From assembly GCA_022453515.1 (NCBI GenBank), contig JAJNNY010000113.1, forward strand, positions 1-56,984: a DNA stretch of 56,984 bases, written 5' to 3'. Position 1 is the stretch's first letter; every line of letters begins with the position of its first letter. The notes below the pieces were generated by a model, which was not told the DNA's origin, ran no database searches, and saw only the letters and a list, made by a program, of their open reading frames with translations. Positions 10,071 through 21,304 of this stretch are shown one piece after another. Source of the DNA: Astrocystis sublimbata. Taxonomy: Eukaryota > Ascomycota > Sordariomycetes > Xylariales > Xylariaceae. Position numbers and translations under genes: made by a program.

Positions 10071-11606
10071 ATGAGTCAAATAACCACGTCGACGTCGACC
10101 CTCCAGGAGGACCTGGCCGCTCGCCGGTCCCAATACCACGAGGCCGATGTCGTAGTCGTGGGCGCTGGCGTCTTCGGATGCGCCGTCGCCAACGCCCTGG
10201 CTAACCAGGGACGTAGCGTTATACTCTTGGAGCGGTGGATGAAAGAGCCCAACCGTATAGTGGGCGAGCTGCTACAACCTGGTGGATATGAGTCCCTGCG
10301 AAGGCTAGGGCTAGAGAACTGCGTCGAGGGGATCGATGCCATCACAAATGTCGGCATGGACGTGATATGGTATGGCCAGGACATGGCCATGAAGTACCCG
10401 TACCCCAACGAGGGAAAGCGACCAGCGACCCGGATATCCAGTTCGCCGGCCAACGGATCCACGAATGGCAAAGTGAAGCAGGAGGAGGAGGACCCCAGGA
10501 GACCCAAGGGCAAGAGTTTCCACCACGGTCGCTTCATCACGCAGTTGCGAAAGACATGCATGAAGAACCCCAACATCACCATCTTCGAGACCGAAGCCAT
10601 CGACACCGTCAAGGGCGACGGCTCGCCCGAGATCCTGGGTGTCCGGACGCTCACCGTGAACCCCGCCACTGGCCAGAAGGAGCCCGACTGCTACTTCGGC
10701 CAGCTGACCATCGTCGCTGACGGCTACGCCTCGCGGTTCCGCAAAGAATACATTGGCCGCGCGCCCATCGTGCGCAGCAAGTTTTACGCGCTGGAGCTCA
10801 TCGACTGCGTGCTCCCGCACTCGGGCTACGGCCACGTCGTCATCGGCGGCAAGACCCTCTGTCTGCTGTACCAGATCGGCACGCACGAGACGCGCGCGCT
10901 CGTCAACGTCCCCGAGAAGCTGCCCGAGGCGGCCCCCGCAGCCGGCGGCGTGCGCGGCTACCTGACCAACACGGTGCTGCCGCAGCTCCCGCCCTCGATC
11001 CAGCCCTCCTTCCGCGCCGCGCTGGCCAAGGACGACAAGATCCCGCAGAGCATGCCGAACAGCTGGCTGCCGCCGACGAAGCAGGGGTCGCACCCGGGCC
11101 TCGTGCTCCTGGGCGACGCGATGAACATGCGGCATCCGCTGACGGGCGGCGGCATGACGGTGGCGCTCAACGACGCCATCCTCCTCACCGAGGAGCTGTC
11201 TCCCGAGAAGGTGCCCGACCTGGGCAACTACGCGGCCGTGCGCCGCGGCATGGCGACCCTGCACGCGCGCCGCAAGCACCTGACCTCCATCATCAACGTG
11301 CTCGCGCAGGCGCTCTACAGCCTGTTCGCGGCCGAGGACAAGAACCTGGCCAAGCTGCAGCGCGGCTGCTTCGCGTACTTCGAGAGGGGCTGGTCCGCGG
11401 ACCCCATGGGGTTCCTGGGCGGCCTCATCCAGCGGCCCCTGCTGCTCGCGTACCACTTCTTCACGGTGGCCTTTGTCGCGATCTGGCTTGACTGGAAGGA
11501 CACGGGTCTGTGGAAGGTGCCTGTGCTGCTGTGGAATGCGTTTAGTATTCTGTGGACGGCGAGTGCTGTGTTCCTGCCCATCTTGCTGCAGGAGTTGGCG
11601 TATTGA
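10071..11606 (+). CDS. ERG1: Squalene epoxidase (squalene monooxygenase)
   Basis: FAD-dependent monooxygenase of the endoplasmic reticulum/lipid droplet that converts squalene to 2,3-oxidosqualene in ergosterol synthesis; it is the allylamine (terbinafine) target. Single exon, 511 aa, matching the family length. The FAD-binding Rossmann motif VVVGAGVFGCAVA is at about residues 27-39. The DG motif lies in TIVADGYASRFRK. The GD motif is in LVLLGDAMNMRHPLTGGGM, and the C-terminus ends in two hydrophobic helices that anchor the protein. A basic/acidic insertion (SSPANGSTNGKVKQEEED) interrupts the N-terminal half, where fungal enzymes vary. Start 10071 is the only ATG in frame near the N-terminus. 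The gene uses GC-rich third positions, unlike the flanking intergenic DNA. It converges on ALG5. Confidence 0.97.
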   Translation: MSQITTSTSTLQEDLAARRSQYHEADVVVVGAGVFGCAVANALANQGRSVILLERWMKEPNRIVGELLQPGGYESLRRLGLENCVEGIDAITNVGMDVIWYGQDMAMKYPYPNEGKRPATRISSSPANGSTNGKVKQEEEDPRRPKGKSFHHGRFITQLRKTCMKNPNITIFETEAIDTVKGDGSPEILGVRTLTVNPATGQKEPDCYFGQLTIVADGYASRFRKEYIGRAPIVRSKFYALELIDCVLPHSGYGHVVIGGKTLCLLYQIGTHETRALVNVPEKLPEAAPAAGGVRGYLTNTVLPQLPPSIQPSFRAALAKDDKIPQSMPNSWLPPTKQGSHPGLVLLGDAMNMRHPLTGGGMTVALNDAILLTEELSPEKVPDLGNYAAVRRGMATLHARRKHLTSIINVLAQALYSLFAAEDKNLAKLQRGCFAYFERGWSADPMGFLGGLIQRPLLLAYHFFTVAFVAIWLDWKDTGLWKVPVLLWNAFSILWTASAVFLPILLQELAY

Positions 11607-12165
11607 GATGGTGCGCATGATGATCTAGAAATGGTGGTGACGGGCGGCTACGGCTAGATGTTAGACTAGCTCTCGGCTACGAAGTACGAAACTCTACCCT
11701 ATTTATTTACATTTTGGTAATATATAATAACCACTTATTGACGAGCGAGAGACGGGGAGATGTCATGATCAACTAGAAGTAGATGGAGAATACGAAACTG
11801 CCATCCAATGTAGCCATGAGGAGAAAGGGCAAGAGATGCATGTATATATATATAGAATGCAAATTTACGACTCATGTCATCGATTACCACACAGACATCG
11901 AATATAATGCAAGGCGGGTATTTGTGAGCTGTTTATGAGGGAGCCCGCAAGCAAGCACACAGACGAACAATTCAAGACCAAATAAACTAGGGAACTCAAA
12001 CGCGATTTTATTTCCGGGGGTATATGGAACACAACGCGATGCTAAAACGGCGTAGCAAAGACGACAAGCAGATACATATATGTACACATGGTGGTAGTCT
12101 AGATGACTAAGGAATAGACCCAGCCACCATCGCATCACAAGAGACCTCCTGATGAGGTTTCCTTT
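11607..12165. other. Intergenic between convergent ERG1 and ALG5
   Basis: Shared 3' region of two convergent genes. AT-rich, with TATATATATATAG near 11842-11854. No gene or obvious structured element seen. Confidence 0.55.
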
Positions 12166-13504
12166 CTACGTCAGACGTCTCCTGTAAACGCCCATCATCC
12201 AGCTCGCACGCAGCACAGCAAGGCCCACGGCCATACTGATGCTATCCCGGATGACATTCAACTTGCTCCCTCCGACCTCATGCCAGCCAATGGGGACCTC
12301 GGCGATCTTGATGCCGGGTGAGCTGCCAATAACAGCGCCATTAAACCCGTGCACCGGCACGGCGGGTGCGGACTCGGCGAGCATGAGCATCTCGATGTCG
12401 AAGATCCAGCCCTCGGCGTGCATGTAGGGCACGATGTGCGGCAGGGCGTTGCGGGAGAAGAGCTTGAAGCCGCACTGGGTGTCGCGCACGCGGCTCGTGG
12501 CGGGCGGCGTCAGGATCATGAGCACGAGGTGGAAGGCGCGCATGAGGAAGTTGCGCACCGCCGACCGCTTTACCACGGCCTCGCTGCCGACGAGGTGCGC
12601 GCGGCTGCCGATGGCCACGCCCCGGTGCGCGCTGTCGACGACCTCGGCGCAGCCCTCCATGAGCTTCGCCACGTCGGCGAAGCGCGAGGCCCCGTCCGCG
12701 TCGGCGAACAAGGCGTAGGCGCCCCGTACGTGGCGCAGGCCGTGCGTCACGCCGCCGCCTTTGCCGCGGTTGCGCTCGAGGGTGACGACGCGCAGCATGT
12801 CGTGCAGGCCGTGGTCGCGCGCGAACTGCAGCGCCACGTCGACGGTCTTGTCGGTGCTCCCGTCGTTGACGATGATGATCTCGTAGCCGGACAGGTCGTC
12901 GCGCGGGGTGTTCTGGGCGTGCAGGTGGCGGCGCGGGGTGCTGGGGCGCGGCGAAGAGGCGGGTTTCTTAGAAGCGCCGCTGTCGGGGCGCAGGTGGGTG
13001 GCGCTGCGGCCGTAGACCTCGTCCAGGTAGGCGACGGCCTCCTCGAGGGTCGGCAGGATGCGGTCCTCCTCGTTGTAGGCCGGGAAGACGACGCTCAGGA
13101 GCACCTCGGCGGGCTCGATGGAGCCGGTGTCGGGGATGACGGCGGCGGCGGCGGGGTTGTCGCCGTTCTGCTCGAGGAGCTCGCTCTGGTGGCGCTCGGC
13201 GAGCCAGCGGTCGTGCCAGCAGGGCAGCTGTCTCCGGACGACCTCATTGCTGTTCGGAACCGTGGAGATGTATGTTCGCTCCGAGGGGAGAGCGGGGCGG
13301 GGTTTGGGCGCGGCGAGGTGGAGGAGGGCGAAGAGCTGGTAAGGTGGTAGTGTTGTTGTTAGCCAACTGAGACATACACTTCCATATTGGAATTGGAAGT
13401 TTTTGATGTTCACTTACAGCGTAGAAGACGACAGCGAGCGCCACGACTACTCCTAGCAGGAGGTGCAGTGGGCTCCCTGCGATGGTTTCCAGGAACTCAT
13501 GCAT
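12166..13504 (-). CDS. ALG5: Dolichyl-phosphate beta-glucosyltransferase
   Basis: GT2-family enzyme of the ER membrane that transfers glucose from UDP-glucose to dolichyl phosphate, making Dol-P-Glc for N-glycan precursor assembly. Exons on the minus strand 13504-13418 and 13335-12166; 418 aa. Residues about 12-29 form the N-terminal membrane anchor. The GT2 core shows VVFPAYNEEDRILPTL, then IIIVNDGSTDKT, then the DxD-type FADADGASRF and the conserved DTQCGFKLF. A charged insertion between the first two motifs (around PASSPRPSTPRRHLH) is longer than in yeast Alg5. The 82-nt intron has a GTAAGT donor and CAG acceptor and splits the gene right after the membrane anchor. Identity is strong. Confidence 0.95.
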
Positions 13505-13790
13505 GGTTCTCCAAGTCGAGAGTCAATGGCGATGGAAACAAAGGTAGGTAGATAGGTATCTTAGAGTCGCATTGGGCGTCTGCGCATGTGGCTTCGGTCC
13601 TCTGAGGTAGTGAGTGAGGTAGAAGAGCGATTGCACCCCCAGCGAATGCTCGCTGAGAGCAGAAGGGAGTCGGTGATTCACTACTCTCTTCGTCTGCTCC
13701 TACGACATGTCCCAAGGTGATCCGGATTGTGGTGGGAAACAACAGTAACGCTTAGAGTTTCGAGCCGCGGATTCTGGTATGAAGGGCAAA

Positions 13791-13870
13791 CGTACCTAGG
13801 TAGTTAGGTAGTTAGTTAATGGCTATAGGTAATGTATGCAGCATCTAGGTAGGTAGGTAAGTAGATAGGA
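13791..13870. repeat. TAGGTA tetranucleotide-like cluster
   Basis: Imperfect repeats of TAGGTAG/TAGTTAG upstream of ALG5, in two blocks (13791-13820 and 13844-13870). Same motif family as clusters elsewhere in this window. Confidence 0.7.
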
Positions 13871-15632
13871 ATCTCGACCTTGACGTCGGTGCACGAGTTC
13901 TGGAAAAGCCACGTTGAAAGTTGACGAATCATGGGCTCCCATGCCAAATACCATCACATTGCACTTGCAGGGTTCAAGCTTCTAGTGCTCACTCTAGGTA
14001 GCGACTGTCAAGTTTCAACGCCTATATCCTATTTATAGGTAGCGCGGGGCGAGCGGGGCTCGGTTCCCGGTGGAGGAGGCATGCCTAAGGGTCCTTGCCA
14101 GGCCCAGGGTCCGCTATGAAGAATAAATGTTCGGTCTCAAGCCTATCAGCACTGCTATATCGGACACATATTGCTCGTACTTACAGTGGGCGGGGCTGGG
14201 TAGGATGTTGGTCACAATTGCTGGTCACAAAGTGAGAACTTAAGCTAGAGACTTAGTAAATATCACAAGCTTCTTTCCGCTCAAGGTTGGAGGTGGGCCA
14301 TTTAACTTGCTATGCTGATAGAAGCGTCTGATATGCCTCTATTACCTGAAAGTAATATTTCCAAATATAAATATGTTGAGCAGGCCTCGCTTGTTGATAG
14401 AAAGACATTTGTATTTACTATTGGAAGTCCTAGGAAACGGAACACAAGTCCTGGCTCGCCTGGAAAAGTATAGTAGGACTACACAAGACTGTGGCCTCAA
14501 GGCATGTAGTATAACACATGCTATATATACATCTTCTGATCTAGATTCATTTCTATATGATCTTCGTATAACTGATGAACAACTCGTGACTGCTTTTGAA
14601 CAGGATTCTTATTCAAATTGTTGTATAGAGGCTACACAATAGTCTTTGATCTCTGTTTAACTTCTTACGGGCAAGGGTGGACTGCTGTCATTTCTCTGAG
14701 GCGCACACGTTTCAATGCATAAGAACCGCACATATTTCATGGTGGTATCATAGGTAGTTTTATAGTCCTACATGTTGTTCGCTATTGCACAGTGAAACGA
14801 GGTTCGGTTTATCTGATACTGTAACACGCTACCTAGGTAGCTATTCTACGGTTATGCGGCGTGAGGTATGGCAATGGAAGAGCATCGGCCTATCCAAACT
14901 CAAGATAATAACCCAGCATGAACAAGATGAGGCGATGTAGAACCTTATCTGCTGCTATCCGATGCATGATGGCCAGAATCGTTCAGGATTAGCAGGCCTG
15001 GACCAATGCCAGTGGCAGATACCAACCAGCAATAGTCATGGGACAGGAGAGTATCATTGGTTTCCACGCCAAGCAGCGATATCCAGGCCCCCAACCTGCT
15101 AGACTACATCCGATCCATCTTAGCCTTTAGTATTCGCATCTTTTTGGAATATCAATTGTGGAGTGGAGAGCTTTCGGTATGTGTAATGCGGCTTGTGGTG
15201 GGTTCGTTCTATGCTGGGGAGTGCCGAATCATATAAACAGACGACTCTCCATCTTATAACGGCTTCCCTGATTAGTTATAGGCCATCCTCAGCCCAACAC
15301 AGCCTTACTCCCGCCCGTTTCGATGTCTTGAACGCATGTCGATGGGGATGGATCGATAGGTGCGATGCCCCGCATTGGTCCGAGTGGTCCATCGAGGTCC
15401 ATAATGCACAGAACAGTCCGAGTGATGCCGAAATGGAGGGTTGGCAAGAGAGGTCTAAGGCCAAGATAGAAGGTAGGGCACACACCTCGACATAGCAGCT
15501 GAACTGCCAACTTCTCTTGGAAGTTGAGCTAGAACTTCTCGTCTGAGTAAGACGTCTGGGCCACGAACTCTATCAACGCACAAGAGCAGCACAAAAGCAT
15601 AGAAACCGGTTTCGCGACATGGAGGGGTAAAA

Positions 15633-15665
15633 CGGCTCGGAGCATTCTAATTTTAGAATGAGCCG
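15633..15665. repeat. Inverted repeat (hairpin)
   Basis: Perfect 8-bp inner stem CATTCTAA/TTAGAATG around TT, with an outer CGGCT/AGCCG stem separated on one side by five unpaired bases. Lies in gene-poor DNA about 400 bases upstream of the DUF3176 gene. Function unknown. Confidence 0.5.
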
Positions 15666-16072
15666 CTCTCGCCGCTCATCCAACGATGTTGAGTATCCCG
15701 GTCCTGTCCGGGAAATCGCCACATTCGGATGCTTCAGCAGCTAACAATTGGTTGCGGCATCTAGACCACAACATCCAGCACGACGAATTTAATTCGGTGT
15801 GCTCATGTGTAGTTGGGGTGAGATGCAGTAGCGGCTGACACCTCAGCTATCCCCCATGATGATCGTGCAATCATGGTTGGTAGCATACACAGCCTGCTTC
15901 TAACTCGTCGGACATCCTCCAGTTCAGGTGAGAACACCGAAACTCCAAGATACGGGGAAATGTATTATTATAGCGTGGGAGGCAGCTCTTCTATGGCTGT
16001 TCTCTGGGCTCCTCCTCACCACTATGTCGGCTTCACTGTGCAGCAACAAGCGAACGTCAACCATTATCCAAT

Positions 16073-18135
16073 ATGGCATACACGCGCGGAGATGGCGAGT
16101 ACTTTATATACAACAATCAAGGACAAGTCGTCTCTCCCGACAGTCAATATGTATCCCCAATGCATGATGTCGAACTGAATGTACAGAAGGAGTCAAATTT
16201 CCAAGCAGTGTATTCTGCACAACCTGGTACTACTCCAAACTTCACTTCGCATCACCGAGGATGGAGTGGCAGCACGACGGCGTCGACTCATGTAACCTCT
16301 GAGAAACCATTCCTGGCATCTTCGTTGAACTCGGTTGAAAAGAGATCCCAACCTAACACCAAAGGCTCATGGCTACATGAGATTCTCGCCGTCGTGATTT
16401 CTCTGGGAGCCGTGGGATCAATCATTGGAGTCTTAGCCAAGTTCAACGGACAAAGTCTCCCGGACTGGCCATATTACATCACGCTCAATGCGATCATTGC
16501 AGTATTGGCGGCCGTTATCACAGCGGCGATGAATGTATCCATACAGAATAGCATGAGCCAGTTGAAGTGGATACGCTTCACAACATCTCCAGCACCACTG
16601 TCGGATATGGAGGCCTTTGACGATGCCAGTCGCGGAACTTGGGGTGCCATGAAGCTGCTATTCACGGTCCGTGGAGGGTAAGACTCTCGGGTACCTTTTA
16701 TACCAGGTTCAAATGCCGATATGCCAATTAAACATGGACTGCTAACACATGGAATGCATAGCTGGCTTGGTGCTTTTGGAGCAACCCTCTCGATCATCGC
16801 CCTGCTATTGGGCCCATTCGCACAACAGATCGCCACATACCAGACAAGAGAGATTGAGAGCCACGACGGAGCGAGTGTCGCCCGAGCTCTCAATTATCTC
16901 GGGGCACTCCCAGGGAACACGTCTTCGAGTAAGCCAGCCGATACCTCGCTTGGTATTGAAATACTGGGCCTTAGCTGAATGACGAAATAGCTGGCTTCGT
17001 GCCAATTCTACCCCTGAAATCGGCCGTTTACAACGGACTCTTCGCTGAAAATGGCCGTCCAGCTTCAGCACTTGCATTTGAATGCCAGAGTGGCAACTGC
17101 ACATGGGACGCTTACGAGACACTCGGAGTGTGCGGGGAGTGCATAGATCTGAGCCCCTATATCAGGGAGTATTGCGCTGCGGGAGAAAGCCAGGGCGGCT
17201 GCGGATGGCAGGTTCCTCAAGGTGCCAAGTTGGCTGACAACACGGAAGTATTCAGCATGACGTCCCAGATACCAACAGCGCGAGGCAACCAACCGCACTC
17301 ATCCATCATCCGCCTCATATTCATGGGTACGGAATCATTCGATGGGATTGCAGGCGAGACAAAGCCATGGGCCCGACAGTGCTCGTTGTCGGCGTGTGTG
17401 CAGAAACTTGAGACCAAGGTCTCGAATGGTGTCATGACGGAGAAGACGATCGATACCAAGACTAACAATACCGTGCTCGATATCAGCAATTTGGACGATG
17501 GTCAAGACCACAACGTTTACGTCACTGGTGAGGATGGAACGCAGTATCAGCTCGGTATCGAGGCCATGCTGAGCATGCGTGGGTGGTTCGCTACTCTCTT
17601 CGCAAACGGGTCAGCCTCCCGCAGCGCCGCCGCATACAACCGTACAATCACGGACAACAGTGTGGTCGTGAATCTCACGGTTGGCATCTCAAGCGGCGAG
17701 ACGTTCTTCGACTCTGATATCGTCACGGCGTTCTACTGGAACTACTATGAGTATGCCGATGGTCTCGATCTGCTCGTCAGTGACATGGCGACTTCAATGA
17801 CAGTCGCCTTCCGAAGTTTCATGGGTGCCGAGCCTGTGCAGGGCCGCGCGATATACACGGAGTCTTACGTCCACGTGCGCTGGGGCTTCGCTGTTGTTCC
17901 CATTGTTGTCGTTATTGGCGCGGCCCTGTTTCTTTTCGCCACGATCTTTCAATCAGAGAAGTCGAAAACACAGATATGGAAGAGCAGTTCGCTAGCCATG
18001 CTGTTCCATGGTTTCGATAGCGGGGCCAAGACTTATTTTGCAGACACCAGAAGCCTGAAGGAACAGAGAGCACAGGCGCGTACTACGAAAGTCCAGCTCC
18101 TAGAGTCGGACGATGGTAACCTGCTAAGGATGTAA
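16073..18135 (+). CDS. DUF3176-type multi-pass membrane protein
   Basis: Fungal membrane protein of unknown function. Exons 16073-16677, 16762-16928, 16991-18135; 638 aa. The first about 105 residues are polar and Ser/Thr-rich. Three predicted membrane helices follow: LHEILAVVISLGAVGSII, ITLNAIIAVLAAVITAAM and LGAFGATLSIIALLLGP. A large Cys-containing outside domain has the family signature FECQSGNCTWDAYETLGVC and further paired cysteines. A last helix (VPIVVVIGAALFLFATIF) and a short basic tail finish the protein. Several N-glycosylation sequons are present in the outside domain. Both introns have GTAAG donors and keep phase only when spliced as given. Family recognition is good; the biological role is not known. 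Confidence 0.88.
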
Positions 18136-18847
18136 AACGGTCTGTAATTACGGTTTGTTGGACTATTCGCCAGTTGGCGAGGGTGGCACCCTCGGCACCT
18201 TGATGGGCAAAGTAACGGAGGTGCATAGTTAGCGATTTATATAATTTCACGAAAGGACGTGACATTATCCCCATGTTCTTTAATCGCAACATAAGAAAAT
18301 GGGCGATGCACACCCAGGTATCTATCTCGTCATTTAGAAACAGTGCCTTATAGAAAACCTCCCATTAAACTGTCGCATGAAATTGAGTGTTGGATTGGCC
18401 CAAATCTCAGCCCGTATCGATACATACCAGATCACCGTTACTGGGACGGATCCCGACACCCCGAGCATTGACCGATCCGTTTCCTTCCGTTTAGCGCCAA
18501 CACCATAAGCTAAGTTGGTGTGCACGGAGCCAGTAGCAACATTGCCATTTTACATCCAATGCGCAGATACAGATGGATGGATCAATCTAGACGCACTCGA
18601 AGCGAACGCCGTGTTTCGTACATATGTACCAGGTGGGGCGAACGGGAGCTACCCCGTCCCGTCGCCGTCTCGGCCGTCTCTAACTGTTAGATAATAGGTA
18701 ACACAGAGCAGGCGGAGGCAGATAAGCGCAGCAACGAGTGTCCGACAACGGCCCCTCGACCCCCCCAAATGTCCGAACCTACGTCAACCCTCACTTATAA
18801 CCAAACAGAACCCAGCTTGTCAGGTAGGTATTTCCATCAATTGCACC
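18136..18847. other. Intergenic between DUF3176 gene and RidA gene
   Basis: No gene seen. The right half is the promoter and leader of the RidA-type gene. A TAGGTAGGTA-like copy lies just before the start codon near 18821-18830. Confidence 0.5.
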
Positions 18848-19475
18848 ATGTCAACGTTGCGCAGCGCTCTAGTCACCTCATCACGACTGATCAATCCTAC
18901 CAGGAATCTCATACGTCCCCTACCAACCTACCGAGTCCCCTCACTCTCCACATTCACCCCAACACGCACCATGGCCGACATGACGCAGATTTTCAGCAAA
19001 GATGCGGCTCCTCGTGAGTATCCCGACCTGATGCAACAGCAGCCGATGAACGGTACCTTGCTAACAGATATCAACAGCCGCGGGTCCTTACGTATGACTT
19101 ACAACCCTCACGTCTCATTGTCGTATTTTGCCTGACACGAGTTTGCCATTCTAGTCCCACGCCATCAAGACTCCCACGGCCATCTACTGCTCCGGCTCCA
19201 TCCCCATGGACTCAGCTGGCAATCTGATCACGGGATCCATCACCGAGCAGACCACTCAGGTCTTCAAGAACCTGAAGGCCGTGCTGACGGAGGCCGGCTC
19301 CTCGCTCGACAAGGTCGTCAAGGTCAACATCTTCCTGGCCGACATGAGCACATTCGCCGAGATGAACGAGGAGTATGCCAAGTGGCTCACCCACAAGCCG
19401 GCTCGCAGCTGCGTCGCTGTGAAGACGCTGCCCAAGAACGTCGATGTGGAAATTGAGTGTATTGCGCTGCCATAA
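18848..19475 (+). CDS. MMF1: RidA/YjgF/Mmf1 family enamine/imine deaminase
   Basis: Small protein that hydrolyses reactive enamine/imine intermediates of amino acid metabolism; fungal Mmf1 is mitochondrial and Hmf1 cytosolic. Exons 18848-19013, 19078-19091 (only 14 nt) and 19155-19475; 166 aa. Residues 1-41 are Arg/Ser/Thr-rich without acidic residues, a typical mitochondrial presequence. The core begins near MADMTQIF (Met42, ATG 18971) and contains PAGPYSHAIK, created by the tiny exon, then YCSGSIP and the active-site Arg in PARSCVAV. It ends VDVEIECIALP. The second in-frame ATG at 18971 sits in a stronger context (ACCATGG) than the first, so a cytosolic form from the same gene is possible. 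Identity is secure; the dual product is inference. Confidence 0.94.
19078..19091 (+). other. 14-nt microexon of the RidA gene
   Basis: Flanked by CAG and GTATGA. It supplies the residues P-A-G-P-Y of the conserved PAGPYSHA motif; without it the frame and the motif are lost. This makes the exon assignment strong. Confidence 0.85.
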
Positions 19476-20434
19476 AGCGGACAGGATGTTACGACTGGGT
19501 ACGCGAAACGACCGGTTTTTTAACATGTGGTACAAAAATATGGCATTGAACATCTCGGAAAGTTAGTAGGGAAAACCTGCAATTTATTTCCACTTGAGTT
19601 GATGAACCCTTTACGTGACTGAATACATACACTATGCGAGTTCTAAGTGATACTCTCGTCGTAGACACTTCCAACTTGCGTGTTGGGGTATATTTCAATC
19701 ACATTCGCGAGAAGCGAAGCTTTCATAACCAGCCACACGGAGAACCTGAATAGCACTGATAAAGCCGAATAAAATTGTTCATTTTCTGATCGTATTATAT
19801 GATAGTACGAGGGGACCTCGGCCAGAATCGAGCCAAAGACCTGCCACTCTCTACGTCTCTATGGGGACGGTATTGGTTTTTCAACGTCGCCCTAGGAATT
19901 GAGCACTCTTCGGATTGGAAGCTAGACGGCGGTCCCGACTCGAAACGAATATGTGACAGGAATGCACGTGATAATATTTTTGCCGTTTTCTAAGGACTCC
20001 TGGTAGCCTTCTCCTCTTTCCTGTTATTGTATCGGGTGTAAACCCTTCCAGATAGACTCTATGACGTCCATTATCAACACTTCCCTTTGCCACTCCCCGT
20101 GTTAAACATCAAGATCATTAGATACTTGATCACAAACTTTGAAATGCAACCTATCCCTCGCAATTTGTGCTATCGGGCCGTTAGTGAAAATGCTATGTGC
20201 TCATAATTATTAGTGCGAGCGCTTCCAAACACAATGACTATGAGTTGCTTATTAAAGGTATATGTATTACACAACGCTGTCTGCACCTTACGCCATCTAT
20301 TTTCTCTTATACCCCGTAATTGGTACCCTTTATAGTCTACCATCTTTCTTGTTCTATCTCGTACACCCATTGCGTGACTTCCTTCTAACCGGGCAATTGG
20401 GGGTTGTGGCACTACCAGGGAAATAATGGCTCTG
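19476..20434. other. Intergenic, 3' flanks of convergent genes
   Basis: No gene seen between the RidA gene and the minus-strand orphan gene. Moderately AT-rich. Confidence 0.5.
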
Positions 20435-21304
20435 TTAGGATGCTTTAGGCTTTAGATCCCTGATATAAAAGTTACGTGCCGAGATCATTCTAGCGACTTG
20501 TGCAACACGTACAGAAGGGGTCGGCGGCACATCATCGCTGTTGTTTGACTCGCACTCCTCCTCATCTTCCCTATCTTCCCCGCTGTCTTGTATAGATCGC
20601 CACACTCTCTCCTCGAATGTCGTCATGCGTGGAGAGTTCGGGCGTAGATCGCTAGTCTCCTGATCAATATCCCGCCAACCTCCAGGCTCAGATATCGGCG
20701 AGGATGAGCGAGAGATATCATAGTGTGGCAAGTGCTCAGGTTGCGGCAATTCGAGCCAGTTCAGTGGTGGGCAAAGCTTCACCCTAGTATCCCTCACTTG
20801 CAATGAAGGTTTTCGGGTTGGTGAAACGCAATTCCAGCTTCCTGATTTGCTGAAGTTATAAATTGCAGCGCTGTAACGGATAAATCTTGCCGCTTCGGAA
20901 TGTACACGATGAAGCATATTCACAGCTTCATGGCTCGGCTTTTCTAGCGTCAGTTGGACCTCTTTCTTGCCCTTTGCCTTGGGTCGTCGGCGAGCTTGTT
21001 TGTCGGCATTGTGTATCACCTCACGCAACGCTGCTAAGGAATCCGGCGCACCTGTGTCAAGCCACCCCATAATCTCTTCCCTGCCACGTTCTTGCGGCGC
21101 GATGCTTGTGGTAGCCTGTTCGAAATAGGATTCATTGTTGTATTGGTTGTGAGAGGGAGGCCGAAGAGGGAATGCTGCGACAGGATATATCTCGGGTGTA
21201 AGCCTCCGAAAGCTTCCCTCAACTGGTGAGCTGATCATCTGTTTCGAAATTCCTGGCCGTTTCCTTTTTTCCTTCGAGATGCAAAATCGTGTAGCGCAGA
21301 CCAT
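20435..21304 (-). CDS. Hypothetical protein, 289 aa, unrecognised
   Basis: One open exon on the minus strand starting at the first ATG (21304) with MVCATRFCISKEKRKR. I recognise no domain. The middle carries a basic patch (KQARRRPKAKGKKEV) followed by a predicted helical stretch (HEAVNMLHRVHSEAARFIRY). The C-terminal third is Ser/Pro-rich, then strongly acidic (GEDREDEEECESNNSDD), and ends in a short basic segment. The mix of basic, helical and acidic segments suggests a nuclear or scaffold protein, but that is only a guess. Length and coding-like composition support a real gene; an intron-containing model with a different N-terminus is possible. Confidence 0.5.
   Translation of the reverse strand: MVCATRFCISKEKRKRPGISKQMISSPVEGSFRRLTPEIYPVAAFPLRPPSHNQYNNESYFEQATTSIAPQERGREEIMGWLDTGAPDSLAALREVIHNADKQARRRPKAKGKKEVQLTLEKPSHEAVNMLHRVHSEAARFIRYSAAIYNFSKSGSWNCVSPTRKPSLQVRDTRVKLCPPLNWLELPQPEHLPHYDISRSSSPISEPGGWRDIDQETSDLRPNSPRMTTFEERVWRSIQDSGEDREDEEECESNNSDDVPPTPSVRVAQVARMISARNFYIRDLKPKAS

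Larger units (their letters stand above)
13505..16072. other. Gene-poor 2.6 kb region
   Basis: No convincing gene. Holds TAGGTAG repeats (13791-13870), an AT-rich stretch about 14220-14640 with an unsupported 89-codon frame at 14373-14642, and a hairpin at 15633-15665. The stretch immediately before 16073 is the leader of the DUF3176 gene. It could be decayed mobile DNA, but I recognise no transposon protein motif. Confidence 0.5.

Noticed and set aside
10311..11618. 435-codon open frame antisense to ERG1
   Set aside because: It is a low-complexity Arg/Gln/His-rich shadow of the GC-rich ERG1 gene and has no domain.
12349..13350. 333-codon open frame antisense to ALG5
   Set aside because: Gly/Ala/Val-rich shadow of a GC-rich coding strand; ALG5 on the minus strand has all GT2 motifs.
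14373..14642. 89-codon open frame in AT-rich DNA
   Set aside because: Starts with ATG, but has no domain, no splice-supported extension and AT-rich surroundings; could be decayed mobile DNA, not provable here.
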